Origin: Rotaria sp. Silwood1 | Lineage: Eukaryota > Rotifera > Eurotatoria > Philodinida > Philodinidae | DNA: 64,000 nt | Direction: 5' to 3' | Assembly: GCA_905250075.1 (NCBI GenBank) | Contig: CAJNOP010000680.1 | Span: 49,357-113,356, forward strand | Part shown: piece by piece, positions 1 through 13,838 of the stretch | Layout: every line of letters begins with the position of its first letter | Numbering within the stretch: position 1 is the first letter of the stretch | Program-made: the position numbers and the translations under genes | Notes under the pieces: generated by a model | Told to the model about the DNA's origin: nothing | Seen by the model: only the letters and a program-made list of their open reading frames with translations | The model's database searches: none

Positions 1-132
1 CAGACAATTAGGATATCGTACATATTCTTCACATTTTTTGTACTTAAGTACTACTACAGGGGAGGGGGAGAAAAACAGCAATATGTATATATATAAATAT
101 TGAAAAAGACAAGATGAATTGCCTACATTTAC

Positions 133-349
133 TAATATTAGTTAAATTAAATGACAAACTTTGATTTTCAGTTGTTATCGACTCATCATCATAGTGATGA
201 ATGTTAAGTTTATTTTCATTTATTGATGATAATGGTGTTATACGACTAACAATACCACTATCAGCCATGTCAGTTAATGGTGATAATGTTGATTGTTTAT
301 ATTCATTTGATTTCTTGATAAAAACATTATCAATTAATTGTTCATTCAT
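133..349 (-). CDS. Probable first coding exon of a gene continuing left of the window
   Basis: An ATG at 349 opens a frame of about 72 codons beginning MNEQLIDNVF. It is rich in Ser, Asn and Thr, and looks disordered. A usable donor (GTAAATG) lies just inside the frame at 132-126, so the exon would end near 133 and splice to sequence beyond the left edge. No domain is recognised. The case rests on an open frame with protein-like composition and a good donor in otherwise stop-rich DNA. It could also be a chance ORF. Confidence 0.35.
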
Positions 350-3300
350 CGTAAGAAAGAAAAAAAAAATGCAATCTAAAAGTTTTGAAGCTTTTTTTTT
401 CTTTGTATTGAACAACAAAAGAAAGAAAAAAGAAAATATTATTTAATTTCATATAAATATTATCTTTAGAATAAAATATAATCTAAATGAATTGTTATTC
501 ATATTAAATTATCAATATAATTTTTCTATAGTTAATTGAATGATTAATTTTCAAATTTGTTCATCATCTTTGTTAATCACCTAAAAATATTGAACAAATA
601 TCAAGTAAAAATCATAATAAAACATATTTTATAGTATATAGAGAAGTTTTTGTTTTTTATAAAACTCGATTTTTTTTTCTCTTCTATTTGATCGAAATTT
701 CATAGGATATTTGCACTTACTACAATTTATACAAGTTATGAAACATTCATAATTACTCATTATTATATATATATATATTGCTTCTATTTGCTTAGTAGAA
801 GAAATATGATATACATTCACTGATTCTTGAATAAAGCAAAAACAAAATGTATGATTCGATTTTTATTTTAGTTGATGATGTGTAAATATAGAAATATGAC
901 GAGCTATGAAAATAATGTTTTTTTTTTTTTCTGTTAGATAAATATGTTTTATAGCTTCTGGCGTTATTAAAAACCTTGAGAAGCTTTTTTAGATGACGAA
1001 TGATTATTATTAGTTATGAGAATTGCTACCAATGACAACAAATAATAATAATGAAGAGTAGAAAGGTTTCAAATTTAATTCTTTTTTTATAATCTATATC
1101 TTTTTCAAAAAAAAAAAAATACACTCATAAGACTTTCTCACTTTCGATATGTTCTATTTGTTTTAGTTATGTCTCATGCAGTTCTTTTTTTTTTATACTG
1201 CAATTCACTTGATGTTAAAATCTGTTTGTTAAAAAATTAATTTGTCTAATTTTAAATATACTTTTTCTCATCTAATATAGAATATGTCATAAATTTATGA
1301 GTTCGAAGACCTATTGTATCAATTGAGTATGGAATAACTTATGTTTGTGAACGACAAGATTTTGTTCATTTAGAAGATTCAAAATTAACAAAAAAAAAAA
1401 ATTTGAATTTGACGAGAACTTGTATCTGAAATAAGATCGTTAGTAGTTTCTAATATATTCGACTAAAAGTATAACCAACTTACGATATCAATCAATATGA
1501 AGAATACGAGCTCGATAAAATTCACTATTGTATATACAAATATTCAAATAATGAACTATACAAAAGTTATCGATCTGATAAGTTGTTGAAGATCATTTAT
1601 TGTCTAATGTTGTTTTGTAAAACTCACTAAAAATATCATACAATATCAGTTATTATATTGAATGAAATTCTTTCAGTTTAAAGATCTACCAGAATCTGAA
1701 AATATTCGAAAAATGACTTGACATTTTTATGAAGTTGCTGAAATATTTGTTGTTGGATAGGTAATTGAATAAAGATCGATGATGCATGATCAATATGAGA
1801 GATCAAACCGTTATTTTATTGTCATATAGCTTTGATTGATTCTTGATGTTGAATAACTATTGAACTTCTAAAAGAAAAATCATAATATATGATTATAAAA
1901 TACTATATAAAAGTACGTGTGATGCAAGAAGTCTGGATTGCTCAAGATCTTCTCTAAAATCTATTTATATCACTTAAAAATATCAATACTGATTATTCAT
2001 ACAATTCCAGATTAAACAATAATTACGTTCGAAGCTAGTTATCTGTATGTATAAGTATCAAATCATTTTTGAGTAGAGGTCAATCTAATAGAACAGACGA
2101 CTAGTTATTCATTCATAACGATTACAATACACAGCTTTCTTTTTATTAAAAAAATGTCAATCATCCACATGCTTTTTTTCTATACAGTTGATTACTATTA
2201 TTTGCTTTGATTATATTTTTCTCAATCATTTTAATACAAGCATCGTATGTCACTATCTCATAACACATTGTGAAAGAATTGTTTCACGGCTCATTTACCG
2301 CTTTTATGCACTAACAATTCTGACTTTCTGAAATATATGGCAATGATGTCGTTTTGTTAGAAAGCATCTACAGAACGAAGTCTAAAAAACATGTCATTCT
2401 ATTCAAGGTATAGACGCTAGTGCAGAATTTTTATCATCCAAGGTATTTTCATATAATACAGTGTATTTCTATTTGAAAAGAGTCTCTATGATTGACTGTC
2501 CGATTAGTCTGAGACTCTAAACTCGCTAATGAATGTGTATGAACTTTCATGAAGCTTTTAGCAAGCAAGTTTTTGTTTCTTTTGACAATGTCATATGCAT
2601 AGTTACTATGGAAGAGAAAAAGATAATTATGCACTCACACTTAGTTCAACAAAGACAAGAAAATAATTTTTCAATTTTTATTGAATGAAATAAAAACAGG
2701 TTGCATAAATGACAGTAAAAATCATATTGTATCATTAATTATATAATATTGTTATACCAAGTATATCGATCGTTTAGTCAACAATGTTCAGATTAGTTTG
2801 CGTTGTTGAATGTGTACATCTTGAAACAAACGAAGCATCTTATTTGTAACAGATTAATATTAGATTTTGTAAATATGATATCACATCAAATAAGTACGAT
2901 CAAAATCTTGTCTTTTGTCATATTGAAGAGATCCATTTTCAAGACTAAAAAGTATTACTATAGATTGTTATCATAGGAAATATACTTCATTTCAACTAAT
3001 TTGTTTCTTAGGGACGCCTGATTTCTGAATCGTCTCTCAACAAACTATAAAAAAATGCATGCTAAACGAAGAAACTTTCAAATGTGTTATTTTTGCTAGT
3101 TCAAAAAACATCTTTGTTATCTTACTATGAAAGTTCGAAGCTATTGAATTTATTTTCATATCAATAGTAAAATGTCAATTGATGAAAAATACATTAGTTT
3201 ATCTTGCATACCCTTGAGTTGAGATTGATTGATTGTATTGAGTTCTGTTGTTTCCATATCTATATTGTACTAGGATTGTCTAATTAGTACAGTGTTTAAG

Positions 3301-3909
3301 CTGTTATCATTGGATAGCTAAAAAAAGATCTAGCTGATCTATAAGAGAATAAAAAGAGTACATTTCAGAGCACGTGAAATAAGAAAAAAAATATTTTGCT
3401 ATATGATTAGCTAATGAAATGATTTTTGTTTTTTGTTGATGTTGAACATTTGACTGTTGTTTTTACAAGTTTTTGCCTCAAGTAAGTGGATCATATTCAT
3501 AGAATACAACTCAATGGATAATCTCTAATAGAATATTGATAATGTTTTGATTGCTATTCAAGTGATATGCCACTATATTTTGTTTCTATGAATATTTTTG
3601 GCTAGCAAGAAGCAGAATTAATATTAAAATTCATAAAATACCCTATTTTTTGGTTAAAACAAATGAACAAATGTAAATCCATTATTCGACCAATTGACCA
3701 ATTAAATTATTTACCGGATATAACTCTTGAAAATCCATAAATTTCTTAGAGAAATGCACTTTTCTTTCTATTATTTATCATTATTACTGACCAAAAGCCC
3801 AATAGTTCAAATATCAATACGAATTTCATATAGAAAAAGTCATGTTAACTATACTATAGATGGTGCTAATAACCAATCAGATATTTTATTTTAATTCAAT
3901 TTCAGAATT
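350..3909. other. Long stretch with no recognisable gene
   Basis: Very AT-rich sequence with poly-A and poly-T runs. The only open frames are about 60 codons long and have no protein-like features. I see no TIR pairs, tandem arrays or RNA genes. Confidence 0.5.
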
Positions 3910-4110
3910 TTAACCGAGAAATTCTCGTGGATCGCCTTTAGAAATTATATGTCTAAGTGGAATTTTTCGTTCTCTTAGTAACTGTTGTATTGAAGATGTT
4001 CGAGAATGATCAGCAAATTGAGCGTTATCGATAATCAACCGGTATAGAGCATATCGATGAAACCATGCATTTTTACCGGAATGATCTGTTTTCCATGAGT
4101 TCACAGACAC
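3910..4110 (-). CDS. Unidentified C-terminal exon-like ORF
   Basis: An open frame of 66 codons ending in a stop at 3910. It has a protein-like mix, including GKNAWFHRYALYRLIIDNAQF followed by a basic stretch and an end in DPREFLG. An acceptor-like TTATTAAG lies just upstream (about 4112). It could be the last exon of a gene with the ORF at 4178-4357, but the phases do not match with the most obvious donor. It could also splice from the Tudor gene just upstream using a weak donor. I do not recognise the family. Confidence 0.3.
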   Translation of the reverse strand: MSVNSWKTDHSGKNAWFHRYALYRLIIDNAQFADHSRTSSIQQLLRERKIPLRHIISKGDPREFLG

Positions 4111-4177
4111 ACTTAATAACCAAAAAGAAAAATATAATATAATTTATAAGTCTTTTTTAAAGAAAAGCAGGCTAGTA

Positions 4178-4357
4178 CAATTTACTTACTGATGATTTAT
4201 TAAAATGGATAAGATTAGTAATAATGCCAACACTCGATTCATATTGACCTAATGCAATAAGTTTTTGTGGATATGTGTGAATTATAAACGTGTCAGATTT
4301 GTAAATATTTTTGAAGTAGATTAATAATAAAAAGTACGTAAAACAAGATGTATTCAT
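4178..4357 (-). CDS. Unidentified N-terminal exon-like ORF
   Basis: ATG at 4357 opens a frame starting MNTSCFTYFLLLIYF, hydrophobic like a signal or anchor segment, followed by a soluble part with PQKLIALGQYESSVGII. A strong donor (TCATCA|GTAAGT) lies near 4178. It may be the 5' exon of a small secreted or membrane protein whose next exon is at 4110, though the splice phase is not compatible in the simplest model. No family recognised. Confidence 0.25.
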
Positions 4358-4902
4358 TTAGTCTATTATTAATGATTGATCATGCATGATACATATATAC
4401 ACATGTAAAATCAAATAATTTTTCATCGAGTAGTATATTTCATTAGACATGCTGTTGATCATGATAAATAGTGTCTTACAACATGTTGCTATTGTTTTTT
4501 TGTTTTTCAAAAAGAAAAATTACATTCTCTCTGTTTTTTTATTTTGTTCACGAATAGGAAAGCTGTGCTTTCAAAAACATAGACAAGAGATGAATGTTTT
4601 ATACATCCATCAGCAAACATACACATACATATATATATGGAAAACAAAAAGAAAAAAAGTACTCTGAAGAAAGACAAATAACAGAAAACAAAAGACAAAC
4701 AGAAAATCTGATGATGATGATATATCGATTAGCTAAGTTTTCATTTTTTGCAATGTATGAAAATCACAACCTTATCACCGTATTATCTTTTATAAACAAC
4801 AAAGAAAAATAATACAAATTTTTTGAATGTTTTAATTAAATATGCCATTCAGTTTATCATGGAAAAGCTAAATGAAGATTTATTCAATTAATAATCATAA
4901 TA

Positions 4903-6912
4903 TTAATTTCTATATTTATTATACTTACTATCATTATAAATATCTGATTCACCAACGGCTACATTATATAAAATATATTCCATTGATGTAAGTTTATCAT
5001 TAAAATGCATTGCAATTTCTTCATTATGAGCTGGTACTATATATGGAGCTAATTTCGGATGTTGAGTAATCGACTGAAAAAATTCAAAAATAAATAAATA
5101 TCTTTCGTAGATATTTCATACAAAACACAACGGATGTTATTAATTTACCTGTCCATCAAGAATAATTTTAACAAAATGAAGCGGCCTAATATCAAAGAAA
5201 GAAAAACCAATAAAAAAAAAAAATTCATATAATAAAAACTTCTATATACCATTGTTGACCAATGCCTTGTTGAAATTGAACTTCAACAATACGATTTTTT
5301 ACAAGTACAGTAAATATCTGAGTTGCTTCTGAAGTCCAAAAATTTTCATTACGTGGAAATGCCTAAAAAACAAAAAATTAATTCTATAAAAAAAAAAAAA
5401 AAAGAATCAATTAAAAGAAAGTTTACTTCAGCTAATGTACAAGCAACAGTCATAGCAGGTAAACGAGCTAATGATTCTTGTAATGGATAAATTTCATTGG
5501 CTGGTTTTGTTTCAGAATTACCATAATCAATAAAAACAATAAGTATAGATTCATCTAAAATATAGATTTAAAATTTATAAAATAATAAATATATATTATA
5601 TAACTACCTTGTATAAGAACAACTCGAGCTCGATACCAAAGATTATCTTCACTAAAACGAGCTACACAAAAATCACCAATCGATGGATTTCGTAAAGGTA
5701 TTGTTATATTAGTTGATTTATTATAATAATTACTAAAAGAATAAGTTAATAAATATTTATTCAATAAAACTTTATTATTTACTTCATTTCAATTGACATT
5801 ATACTAAATTGTTCAGCAACACGTGGATCTTGATTACAAACAAAAAATGCTGATGGATGATCAATAATTGGTATATCAGCATTATGCCAAATAGTATTAG
5901 CTTTAATAACTTGCATTTTAACACGAACTTTACCATTAGTTTGATTTGATATTCGAGCTAAAATGCAAAAATAAATTAATCAATAAAAAAAAAAAAAAAA
6001 TTTTTTTTCGTTAGATTTTATATACATGAATAAGTATCTGACATAGTTGATGGACGAGTACTGGATGATTGTTGTTGATAATCACTTATCGATCCATTTG
6101 GTATTGATTTTTGTAGTGTTGAAAAATCAGATGTTTGTGAAATAAGTAAATTTTGTGATGAAATTTTCGATTGATTATAGCCATTATCTTTTTGAACAAT
6201 TGATGATGGTCGATGAAAAGCAGATTGTTGTTGTAATTGAATTTGTTCTAATGATTGTTGTCCTAATGAATATTTTTGTTGAAATAATGTTGCTGTATTT
6301 CTTGGTGTAAATACATTTGTTGATGAATTTGTAGTAACATGTAATGGATTTTGAAAATTAAAACCAACTTGTTGATCATTTAATGAACGTCCTGTATTAG
6401 AAGATATATTTCGTTGTGATAGAAATCCAGTATTAACATTTTCATTTTTAATATTAGACATCTGTACAAAAGATGAAGGAACACGTTCTGATAATTGATT
6501 AATAGATGACATTGAAGGACATACTAATATGTTACAACAGAAAAAAAAATTTAATAGAGATCTGTTTGTCTTTTTTTTGTTATTTACCTTCACGTTTTTC
6601 ACTACCAGTTAGAAGAATATTTGTAATTGAAGATTGAAGATTATGTAAAGATTCTGTTTGAAGTTCAACAATTGCAAGTTTTTCAGCAACATTCAATAAA
6701 ACTTGATTACATTTTGATACTTTTTGAGCAACAATTGGTGATATATTAGAATCTAATTCAATTGAATGTCGTTTATTCATCCATGTTTGTTTAACTTCAT
6801 CAACATAGGAATTAACTTGAAGTAAACGATTACTAAGACGATCACACAAAAAAAGAAGATGATCAATATCGTCGAAAAGTTCGACTGAATTTAAATTATT
6901 TAAAGTATTCAT
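4903..6912 (-). CDS. Extended-Tudor domain protein, paralogue A
   Basis: Eight exons give a protein of about 525 residues. Exon 1 (6912 to about 6590) encodes a helical region of about 108 residues. Exon 2 (to about 6025) is a Ser/Gln/Asn-rich linker. The remaining exons form one extended Tudor unit: SN-like strands (KVRVKMQVIKANTIWHNADI), then the Tudor barrel with GDFCVARFSEDNLWYRARVV and the FIDYGN motif, then the return SN-like part (PLHFVKIILDGQ). The aromatic cage positions (F, W/Y, Y) and the Asn of the GN motif are present, so binding of symmetrically dimethylated arginine, as in Piwi partners, is plausible. The frame runs through a possible donor to a stop at 4903, at the same place as the paralogue's end. 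An acceptor (ATTTTTAG) sits two bases before the ATG, which suits trans-splicing. Next upstream gene is its paralogue, same strand. Confidence 0.8.
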
Positions 6913-8373
6913 ATCTAAAAATAATATTAAATTAAATACATAAAAAACAAAAAAAAAAATTTTTTTTCATTGAATTTTTAATATTAATATCAACAATCGA
7001 AAGTAAGTCAATTACAAAAGTCTTTTATTCATTTCAAATTAATTAAATGTTATTATATTAATAGAAGTTATATAATAATTATTATTTTGAATATTAAATA
7101 AATATTTCATAAAACAACTGAACATTGTCATATATTGAACTAAATATAAAATACAGATTCATGGGGAGATCTATATCTAATAGTGAGAATGAAGATCGAA
7201 CCAATTGAATATATACGATTGCATATTGTTTAGGATTAATGGCTCGATGTATACAACGATTGCTCTTAAACTTTTTTCTGTCTACTACGAAATCTGTTAT
7301 AGTGGAAATTATTCGATAGCTTCTAAAGTGCATAATGACATTCGAATACAGTCAACTTTCATATTATGTAATTGACCTTTGTCTAGGTATGCACCAGTCC
7401 CAGTCGGACTGGAATTGGTGCATACCTACCTTTGTCCTATATTGAAAAAGCATGATCATAAACGGTCGTATAAGGCAAAACCCGATAGCCATATATGACG
7501 GGCGAATAGGATCGCCCTATATAACCGTAACTTACTCACAAGTTGAGATGTTCATCTTGATCAAGGCTTTACCTGAAGATCATTCCACGGCGTATTATTA
7601 TGGTAATGAAATATTACTCATATTCGACAATAGAATAAATTCATTCAGCAATTGTTTAAACTGTATGAATAACATAAAAAAAAAAATAATAATTGAAAAG
7701 AAAAAAAAAATCACACATACTAGAGTATGTTCTTATGATTTGAATAAAAAAGTTCATTGATTGTTGAATATAAAATAGTTTTTCTTAAGTTTTCTACGAA
7801 TGATCATATTTTTAACAGGAACTCTTTAAATACAAACAATGTAACTTTAGATATTCAAAAAAACAAAAAAAATATATACATAAAGTTTTAATTTTATTTC
7901 ATTAATTTCTAATTACTAAAAACAATTCTCATTTAAAATATATATTTACCATCTTTTTTTTTTTTAATCACTTGGCTTCTTTTTTTTTTCCTCAATAATA
8001 ATTTAAGAATAAAATACAAACATCAATTTATCAAAAATAACGAAACAAAAAGATGATATTGTATTAACAATATAAAATACAATGATCTGAAAATGCACAT
8101 ATATTGATATAAAGATGGATCCAATCTCATCTTTTTCAACTCTCCTGAAATTATATATCCATAAGGATTTTTTTTTTGTTATCTTTGCATCAACACTTTC
8201 GAAAGTCATAATAAATCTCAAGACAAAAAGAAAAAAAAAAGAACACTATCGACACAAGACATAAAACATTGAATGCAGAAAAGAAAAGAAAAAAAAATAA
8301 CATATTTGTCGTTAAGAAACAGACAAATTAGAACACTATTCACTAAAGTTTATTTGTTTTTTTTTTGCATGTA
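6913..8373. other. Intergenic space between the Tudor paralogues
   Basis: About 1.46 kb with no convincing gene. Short frames on both strands look random. It contains the 44-bp palindrome at 7384-7427. The 3' flank of the second Tudor gene (7860-8370) is rich in poly-A and poly-T. Confidence 0.5.
7384..7427. repeat. 44-bp palindrome flanked by 9-bp direct repeats
   Basis: Perfect 12-base arms AGGTATGCACCA (7385-7396) and TGGTGCATACCT (7416-7427) surround a short centre that itself contains AGTCC/GGACT. The 9-mer ACCTTTGTC occurs immediately on both sides (7375-7383 and 7428-7436), which reads as a target-site duplication around a very small insertion. Confidence 0.7.
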
Positions 8374-11300
8374 TCAATCAAATTCCTCTTCGGTAATAGG
8401 TACATTGAAAAGAATATATTCTTGATGCGTAAGAGAATTTGCTAATTGTTCAGCAATAAAACGATTTGGTCTTGGTTCAATACGTTGTTTTAAACTTAAT
8501 AAATTTGTTATTGTCTAAATAAATATGTATATTAAAAAAAAAAACAAACTTCAAATTTCTTGACATATAAATATTATCTTACCTGATTTCCAACAGTAAT
8601 TCTAACAAAATGTAATGGCCTATTATAGAAAATAAAACAAAAAAAAAAAAAAACTTTCTTTCAATATATGAAAAACACAAACCATTGTTCTGTTCCTTCT
8701 TCTGTATTAGCAAATGAAACTTCAACTATTTTATCAGCTACTTCTTCTCGAAAAATTCGATTTGTTTCATCTGGCCATAATGAATCTTTATCATTTGGTG
8801 TACGAGGATAAGCCTAAAACAATATGTTTTTTTCTTTTAATCCTTATCAAAAACAAAAAAAAATTGATTTTTTTGTCTTTTAATACTTCAGATAAACTAC
8901 AAGCAATAGCTTGTGCTGGTAAATCAGTATATAATTTATCAAGTGGAAAAAATTCATTAATAAGTTTTGTTTCAATATTTCCAAAATCAATAAAAACAAT
9001 TCGTATACGATCATGTTCTTCACACATTAATAAACGTGCACGATACCAACGATCATCTTCACTATATTTTGCAACACCAAAATCACCTATGGAAATATTT
9101 TCTAATGGTATTAATTTATCTGATTGTTCTAAACGACTATAATAATCACTGAAAAGGAAAAAAAAATAAATTATTTTATTGAATAATTTTCCTTTTTTTT
9201 GGAACATACTGAAGATCTTCTAACATATGATTAAATTTTTCATGTACTTTTGGATCAAGATTTTCAACATAAAATGCTGAAAGTGAATCAATAACATCAA
9301 TTTTTGCTTGTTTCCATTTTGTACCAGGTGGAATTCGTTGTAATTTTACATGAACTTTACCACCTAGATAAAAAAAGGAAAAAAATCTTTAACAGTGACA
9401 AAACAACAAAAAAAAGAAACAATATTTCATTTATTTTCACATACGAGGTGGTTGTTGATAATTACTCATCATTTGATTAGTCGAAGAAGCTGCCATATGA
9501 TCTGATTGTGGTGTTCGTCCGCCGTAGGATGGTACTGTTGAACGTATCTATAAAAATAATTTCGATTTATTTATAACTGTTATTAGTGAAAGTTATATTA
9601 ATAGAATATTGCATAAGCATGAATTTAAGAAAACCTGAATCGCTGTAAAAATTGCGAACATCCGCAAAATGCTCGTTCCAATTAACGAGACTAGAGGAAT
9701 CTCAAATGGATTTCATTTGATGAGCTAACTTCTGCAGAAAAGAAGTATCAGACATTAATATTTCAATACAATAGAATCCAATTATTTGTATCTACTGTTT
9801 TCTTTACATACTTTCTTATTCAAAGTCATAACTCATATCAGAACAAATATAAAGGAAAGAATAAGAGCCCTTTATAGAAATGTTATTGTTCAGATGGTGA
9901 GTTTACAAACATTCACAAGAGTTGGAAATATTCATATTTTCGTATATAGGAATTTTCCCACTGTGTTATTTTAGTTCGCATAGGGAATTTTCCCAATCTA
10001 TTCTTATGTATGTATTCATGTTCGTTCTACACTATGTTGTCATATAGTACCAGTGGCGTAGCCAGGAATTTTTCAGTCATGGGCAATTCATTAGCTGAAC
10101 TATTTTGAGTTACGGGCGACTGAGGGCAACCGTTATGATTTCAAAAATATCTATGGGCAATTGCCTAATGGCCCTAACCCTGGCTACGCCACTGTATAGT
10201 ACATTAGTTATCTTGTTCTCTAACTCCTCTTCTTCAATTTGTCATCATAATTGATCTACAGTTACAATATTGTAATTCAAGCATTGGACATAGTTTATCA
10301 ATTCTACTAATAGCCAAAATAGGAACTTAATCAGCTGATGGAGTTATCTCTTACGAGATATGAATAAAATACGTTCTGACTCACGTTGATCCAAAAAGCT
10401 CAAAAAAAAGTAAACATTCGAAAAGTTAATGTCAACTGGGATTCTGCTACATATTGTTACTGAAGAAAGACGTCAGACATTGACTACAACTTCATGTAAC
10501 ATTATTTTTCGAAGCATTTCTCAGAGTGAGATTCAGTAGACTCAGAATTTTAAGCTCTATCGATTAGTATAAGTCTCTACTAAAATAATGCTTAGAATGG
10601 GTCACAGCGTATTTTACTAATCTCTCCTTGTAAGTGAACAACAAGAAATAACTGTACGTTGATTTGTTCATGTACACAAAGATAGCCAAATATTGACAAA
10701 AAAGAAACAAAACTCAGGCCCGAGTTCACAAAAATGTTGGCTTAGGGTTAATAAACTTGATGTGTATTTGTTAGTATATCTTTTATAATTAAATAATATG
10801 TCTCTATGAAAATAACTTAATGAAATATTCTTATAATTTTAAAACTTACAAAATTAAGTCCTTCAGTAGCTGGATAATGAGTAGTTTGTGGATGAATTGG
10901 TGTTGGTCGTGATGTATTTTCTGAAATATTTGATGTTCGTTGTTGTTCAATAGGTTTAAAACCAGTTTTTTCTTGTGTAGCTGCTAATGATAAACGATTT
11001 GATGGTGTTGGTTGTGATGTTCGAAGTACAGGCATAGGTAATGTTTGTTTTCCAATTGTTTTACCATTTAGTGTTGGTTCTGTATATGATTGTTGTTGTT
11101 GTTGATTTATTGAATTTAACGATGGTGAAGGTACAACATGATGTGTACGTGATAAAACAGTAGTTGCTGTTGAATGTGAAACATTTGTATCTAATGATCG
11201 TGCTGAAAATGATGTTGATCTTGGTATTGAATGTGTTTGTGATGATGATTTTGGATCAATATGAAGAATTTGTTCAATTAATAAATCAACTCGACATAGA

Positions 11301-11652
11301 GCTGATAAAAAAAAAGAAATTAATTTTTCTTAAAAAAAAAACTAAAACTAATATTCATTTAATTAACCTTGAACAGCTTCAATAGCTAATTCATTAATAC
11401 GTTGAGTTTTTGGTAGAAGAAAATCAAATGATGATGTTGATTTCATTTGATCAAAAATTATTTGTCGACGATATTGCCATAAATCTGTTTGATGATTAAT
11501 ACCATGTAAGATTTTATTAATATATTCTTTTGCTTTATCATATACCACAAATAGACGACTGAAAAAAAAATAAAATATTCAATTTTTTCCTTCATTTTTA
11601 TTACATACTCAATTTCATCTATAACTATAGTTCCACTTGATTCATGTGTCAT
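8374..11652 (-). CDS. Extended-Tudor domain protein, paralogue B
   Basis: Nine exons give about 510 residues. Exons 1-2 (from ATG at 11652) encode a helical N-terminus matching the plan of paralogue A. Exon 3 (about 11302-10847) is a Ser/Thr/Pro/Gln-rich linker with a poly-Gln run. A 1.3-kb intron (about 10846-9549) follows; other introns are mostly 50-80 nt. The C-terminal half is one extended Tudor unit: KVHVKLQRIPPGTKWKQAKI, then GDFGVAKYSEDDRWYRARLL and FIDFGN, then PLHFVRITVGNQ. Cage aromatics and the GN motif are intact. It ends in a Glu-rich tail (stop at 8374). Likely a cytoplasmic scaffold in Piwi/small-RNA granules by family. The frame is open upstream of the chosen ATG to 11718 and would add a hydrophobic leader, so the start is not certain. 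Confidence 0.82.
10051..10194. mobile_element. hAT-type MITE in Tudor intron
   Basis: A 144-bp element with perfect 16-bp terminal inverted repeats CAGTGGCGTAGCCAGG / CCTGGCTACGCCACTG. An exact 8-bp duplication TATAGTAC flanks it (10043-10050 and 10195-10202). The 8-bp target and the CAGTGG-type ends are hAT hallmarks. There is no coding capacity, so it is non-autonomous. It lies in the large intron of Tudor paralogue B. Confidence 0.9.
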
Positions 11653-13838
11653 AATGAAAACTTTAATTCTTTTAATAACAAATAGAGATATTTCAATTAC
11701 TATAATAATAAAGAACAAATCTAATATTAGATATGTTTGTGAACAACTTATGGACTCTCAAGCATTTGATTAAAATAAAACATGGAATAAATAAATGCAC
11801 CTATGACAAACATCGATATAGAGGACGAATAAAAATTATCTTTTTTTCTTTCTATAATAATTGCAATTTAAATGAAGATGATAAATGTTAATTGACAAAA
11901 TATAGTATACTGTAGAGATATGAAGAAAAAAAAAACATGTGTCGCCAGTCATACTTTTTCATTATGAGAAAGGATATTAATCAAAAAAAAAAAAAAAAAA
12001 AAAAACTGCATATACTTTTTTTAATAAAATCAAATTTTTTGTTATTATTATTATTTATTGAGTATTTAATAGAACAATATTTAAATTTATTCATTCGAAA
12101 ATTTAAAAAAATGAAAACTATGAGAAAGTCATGTTTTGTTGATAACGAGGTAGATTGCATTGATCATTTTTAATAAGATAAACATATGATTTAAATTCGA
12201 TCTTTCAAATACTTTTTTGTTTTTTCTTTAGGAGAATTCATTTCTCTTCTATTTATGTTCAAATGAGATTAGAATACTACTGTGAAAAAATAGACTATTT
12301 TCACTCTTAGTCTTCCTATAAAAATGTTAGAGATATAATGATTATTTTTAGAATCTCTATTTCAAATAATCTCAATCTTCTTTTTGTCAAGTTGTGTTAT
12401 AAATTTTATTTCTTATGACTTATGCAAAAAACATCATCGATTTCTAATTTGTTATTTTGTTTTAATCAGATCGATCTTTTATATATAGTGAAAATGTTTT
12501 TTTGTTCATTGATCAAAATATTGAAATTGATAGAAAATGTTCTGTAAATATTTTAACGCAGAATGGAACGGTCAAAAATTCAGATACAATCAAATTTTTG
12601 CAATATTTTGAAAGCTAAATGAATGCAAAATGCAATCTCATATGGTAAAAACTACTAGAGATAGTATGAAGTAGTAAGTTTGTAACAATAAAAGTCTGTT
12701 CAGAATCTATTTATCGATACATGAAGGATGCTTATTTTAATAAATTTCAACTAAAAGTTTTAAAAATATCGTATATTTGAGTAAGCATTCACTGTAAATC
12801 TTTGGAAAAATTTTCTCTTCCTTCTTGAATATTTTAGTTCATTATTATCATCCGTATACAATAACCTTGCGTAAGATAAGAAGAAAACTAGTAAATGTAT
12901 AAAAATAAAAAATTCATTTTTTATTGAAATTAGAACGTATTTTATTATTTTGGATCAGACAATGATGCTTCCTCTATGAATGAGTCTATCTAATTGAAGA
13001 TTAAGATCAAAAACAGTCATACCAATATTCATCACTAAGCAAGAACTCTTTCAAAACATTTGTAAAGATTACTTTAGATTGATTGTTTGATACATTGCCT
13101 TTAATCAGTTGTATTGACAATTATTTGATAGGTGACGATAAAAAAAAAAATATTAGAGCTTAATTTTTCATTTCAGATTTTTCTGAATTTTCAAAGGTCT
13201 TGAAAACTGATTCTTAAATTCAAATTAGTAACTTTGTAGAACATCCTTGTCAGTAATGAGAAAGAGATTGTATCGAGTCAATTTATAACTTTTTCTCATC
13301 ATATTTGAAAGACAAATTGTGTTATTCTATTTTATTTATTAAAATTTGATGTTTCTATTAACAATGTGACAACATGTTTATAATTGAATTTTTGATAAAA
13401 TAGGAAATTCAATGCATGCAATTAAACTACACTGTAGAGTTTCATGGTTTGCATTTTACTATGAATTACGATTACAACCATTTTTGTTGAAATAAATTCT
13501 CAAATAACAATATGTCAAGTTCATCATACTATCATATAAATAATAATAGTATTTCTTCGACTATTGAGTTATGACATGAAATATTAATAATCTATATGAG
13601 ATAAATATTTTAAAATAATATTAAAATTTTTTAATTTTTGAAAGAAAGTTTTAATAAATTTCTTTTGATTTTATATGAATGTTATTATATTTATTTTCTC
13701 TAATTTAAAAGTTAGAAACAACAATATTGGATAACTCAAAGAAAAAAAATCTTAACTTTTTTGAACAGTTGAATCGCATATATCTAACTATAGTCTAATA
13801 GTTCAGATTTTTTTTTAAAAAGTTTTTGTATTCGATTG
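11653..13838. other. No recognisable gene
   Basis: AT-rich DNA with homopolymer runs upstream of the Tudor genes. It should hold their promoter. The small frames seen are composition artefacts. No repeats or RNA genes seen. Confidence 0.45.

Noticed and set aside
9786..9974. 62-codon frame in the Tudor B intron
   Set aside because: No protein features and it lies wholly inside an intron.
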